Source: Gemmatimonadota bacterium (lineage in GTDB: Bacteria; Gemmatimonadota; Gemmatimonadetes; Palauibacterales; KS3-K002). From it: DNA of 41,402 bases. The notes beneath the pieces are model-generated. The model worked only from the letters and a program-made list of their open reading frames with translations. It was not told the DNA's origin and did no database searches. The stretch lies in assembly GCA_016209945.1 (NCBI GenBank), contig JACQVD010000014.1, forward strand, positions 1 to 41,402, read 5' to 3'. The position numbers and the translations under genes were made by a program. Shown in pieces: positions 39,473 to 41,402 of the stretch (position 1 is its first letter; the number at the start of each line of letters is the position of its first letter).

Positions 39473-40296
39473 CAGCTCACCAGTCAAGTGCGCCCGCGCC
39501 GAAAATGGTCGGGACTCAAGCCAGCCACCGAAGCGGTGGGCGTCGCGGTTCCTTCGGGAATCGTGGCGCGGTAGGGGAGCGTTCCCACGGCGGCGAAGCG
39601 GGGGCGAGAGCGTCCGTGGAGCTGTGGGAAGTGAGGATGCCGGAATGAGTAGCGAGAAACCGGGTGAAAACCCCGGTCGCCGAAAGCCTAAGGTTTCCTG
39701 AGCCATGTCAATCAGCTCAGGGTCAGTCGGCTCCTAAGGCGAGGCCGGTAAGGCGTAGCTGATGGGAAACGGGTCAACATTCCCGTACCATCTCGGAGCG
39801 CGCTGAGCACGAGGGGGGACGCAGAGGCGAAGGGCCCGTCGGGTGTTGGACGTCCCGATGCAACGGCGTAGGCATTCCCGGTAGGCAAATCCGCCGGGAT
39901 GAGCCGAGACCGGATGCCGAAGGGGGCGTAAGCCCCCGCCAAGGGGTCTGGAGCGCACTGCCGAGAAAAGCCTCGCGTGCAAGTGCTCCGGGGTGACCGT
40001 ACCGCAAACCGACACAGGTAGGCGAGGCGAGAAGCCTCAGGCGCTCGAGTGAGCCTCGGTCAAGGAACTCGGCAAGTTGTCCCCGTAACTTCGGGAGAAG
40101 GGGAGCCCGCAGTAGGTGAGGAGGTACACTCCGAGCCGAGACGGGCCGCAGAGAAACGCCTCAAGCGACTGTTTAGTAAAAACACAGGTGCCTGCGAAGT
40201 CGTCGGAGACGACGTATAGGCACTGACGCGTGCCCGGTGCCGGAAGGTTAAAGGGAGGGGTTAGCGGGACCGCGAGGTTCTGCGAAGCCCCAAACT

Positions 40297-40340
<44 letters not shown>

Positions 40341-40971
40341 CAGCATATCGCTAGCCTTAGTAAAACCGAACCATATGCGGGGAGGTCCTCAACAGCCGAC
40401 CGGTACTCGTCGGGGCTCGTTCCCCGGCAGTAAGAATCCGGCGGACACGGGGATGATCCGCAGGGAAGACCCGGCGACCGCGCCGGGAACCCTCAGAGAC
40501 TTTACGTTCGGGGCTGGCCGTGAAGCTTGACGCCGGATGGGTCGTGGGGTTCGTGGACGGTGAAGGGTGCTTTCACGTGGGCGTGAGTCGGCACCCGGAA
40601 ATGAAGGCGGGAGTTCAGATCCTGCCCGAGTTCACCGTTGTGCAGCACGAGCGTGACGTTCAGCTGCTGCACGCCCTGAGGGCCTTTTTCGAGTGCGGCG
40701 TGGTTCGCAGGAACCGCGACGACCGGATGGCCTATCGGGTGCGCAATCGGGAGCATCTGCTCCACCGAATCGTCCCGTTCTTCGTCAAGCATCCACTCCA
40801 ATCGAAGAAGCGCATCGACTTCCAGAAGTTCCGGCGTGTGCTTCTGATGATGGAGAGGGGCGACCATCTGACGGCGGAGGGGATCGAGCAGATCCGCCGC
40901 ATCGCCGAGCAGATGAATCGCGGTCGGTCAAGATAAAGTCCGGCCTCTCGGGAAACCGGGAGGGTGAACCG
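40341..40971 (+). mobile_element. Group I intron at 23S position 1931
   Basis: 631-nt insert between AAGGT and AGCGAAA of 23S rRNA. Core pairings: P1, exon CTAAGGT (40334-40340) with guide GCCTTAG (40354-40360), with the G.U wobble at the splice site; P3 CCGAAC (40366-40371)/GTTCGG (40506-40511); P4 TGCGG (40376-40380)/CCGCA (40458-40462); P7 GACTTT (40498-40503)/AAAGTC (40935-40940); P8 of 9 bp (40512-40520/40921-40929); P9 of 8 bp with a GAAA loop (40944-40963). The last base is G (omega G). AAGATAAAGTCC is the classic P7/S element. The endonuclease gene fills the P8 loop. Confidence 0.95.
40520..40936 (+). CDS. LAGLIDADG homing endonuclease in 23S intron
   Basis: 138-residue single-motif LAGLIDADG protein, expected to act as a homodimer. 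The motif is GWVVGFVDGEGCFHV (7-21), with the usual acidic residue Asp14 or Glu16 as metal ligand. The downstream region LPEFTVVQHERDVQLLHAL and the C-terminal KKRIDFQKFRRVL are typical of rRNA-intron endonucleases. GTG 40520 is the last base-paired position of P8. The TAA stop (40934-40936) lies in the P7 strand. No frameshift or early stop is present, so it appears intact. The expected cut site is the intronless CTATAACGGTCCTAAGGTAG region. Confidence 0.93.
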   Translation: MKLDAGWVVGFVDGEGCFHVGVSRHPEMKAGVQILPEFTVVQHERDVQLLHALRAFFECGVVRRNRDDRMAYRVRNREHLLHRIVPFFVKHPLQSKKRIDFQKFRRVLLMMERGDHLTAEGIEQIRRIAEQMNRGRSR

Positions 40972-41011
<40 letters not shown>

Positions 41012-41268
41012 CGCGTAACGACCTGAGGGCTGTCTCGACCGAGGGCTCGGCGAAATTGGAGTCTCGGTGAGGATACCGAGTCCCCGCGGCTGGACAAAAA
41101 GACCCCGTGCACCTTTACTGCATCCTGGCATTGGGTTCTGGCTCGGCATGTGTAGCATAGGTGGGAGGCTGTGAACCGGGGACGCCAGTCCTCGGGGAGC
41201 CACCGGTGAAATACCACCCTTGTCTTGTCGGAGCTCTAACCGAGAGAAGTGAAGCCTTCTCGGGGACC

Positions 41269-41305
<37 letters not shown>

Positions 41306-41402
41306 CAACGAGTAACGGAGGCGAGCAAAGGTCCCCTCAGCGCGGCCGGCAATCGCGCGATGAGTGCAAAGGCACAAGGGGGCTTGACTGCGAGAGGGAC
41401 AC

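Overview
The window is chromosomal, strongly GC-rich and gene-dense, with most genes in tight operons joined by ATGA or GTGA overlaps. No phage, IS or CRISPR sequence was seen. The one mobile element is a group I intron inside the 23S rRNA gene at the right end. The organism is a bacterium with an outer-membrane type of gene set (lipoprotein signals, DegP-like protease, CorC-type membrane protein). Several traits recall the Bacteroidota/Chlorobiota/Gemmatimonadota-like (FCB) lineages: an ATP synthase epsilon subunit with no C-terminal helical domain, and a sigma-54 activator with a coiled coil between its AAA+ and Fis domains. The order tig-clpP-clpX-engB and the signal-peptide-bearing AtpF also fit deltaproteobacteria-like phyla, so I leave the phylum open.

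Left part (1-20162): the + strand carries xerC-hslV-hslU and then argF-gcvT-mog-sigma-54 activator. Converging on it from the - strand is tRNA-Leu-tig-clpP-clpX-engB-lipoprotein. Next come degP and dnaK (-), a rhomboid protease (+), thiD with an M48 lipoprotein protease (-), and a SpoU methyltransferase with a prepilin peptidase (+). This is a dense proteostasis cluster: HslVU, ClpXP, trigger factor, DegP, DnaK, rhomboid and M48 lie within about 19 kb.

Middle (20181-31557): a - strand run moxR-corC-rpsU-thiO faces away from a complete F1Fo ATP synthase operon (atpZ, atpI-like, B, E, F, H, A, G, D, C) on the + strand.

Right part (31554-41402): an NtrC-type histidine kinase/response regulator pair (-) is divergent from a membrane HD-GYP-GAF-GGDEF protein (+) that has a good sigma-54 promoter match. 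A second strong sigma-54 match lies upstream of dnaK. After an RlmI-type methyltransferase (-), a 23S rRNA gene begins with its own sigma-70 promoter and boxA. No 16S rRNA or spacer tRNA precedes it, so it is unlinked on its 5' side. Its conserved helix 69-71 region is interrupted by a 631-nt group I intron at E. coli position 1931. Pairings P1, P3, P4, P7, P8 and P9 can be drawn by eye. The intron encodes a 138-residue LAGLIDADG homing endonuclease in the P8 loop, and the gene's stop codon lies in the catalytic-core strand P7. The intron and the unlinked 23S gene are the most notable finds in the window.
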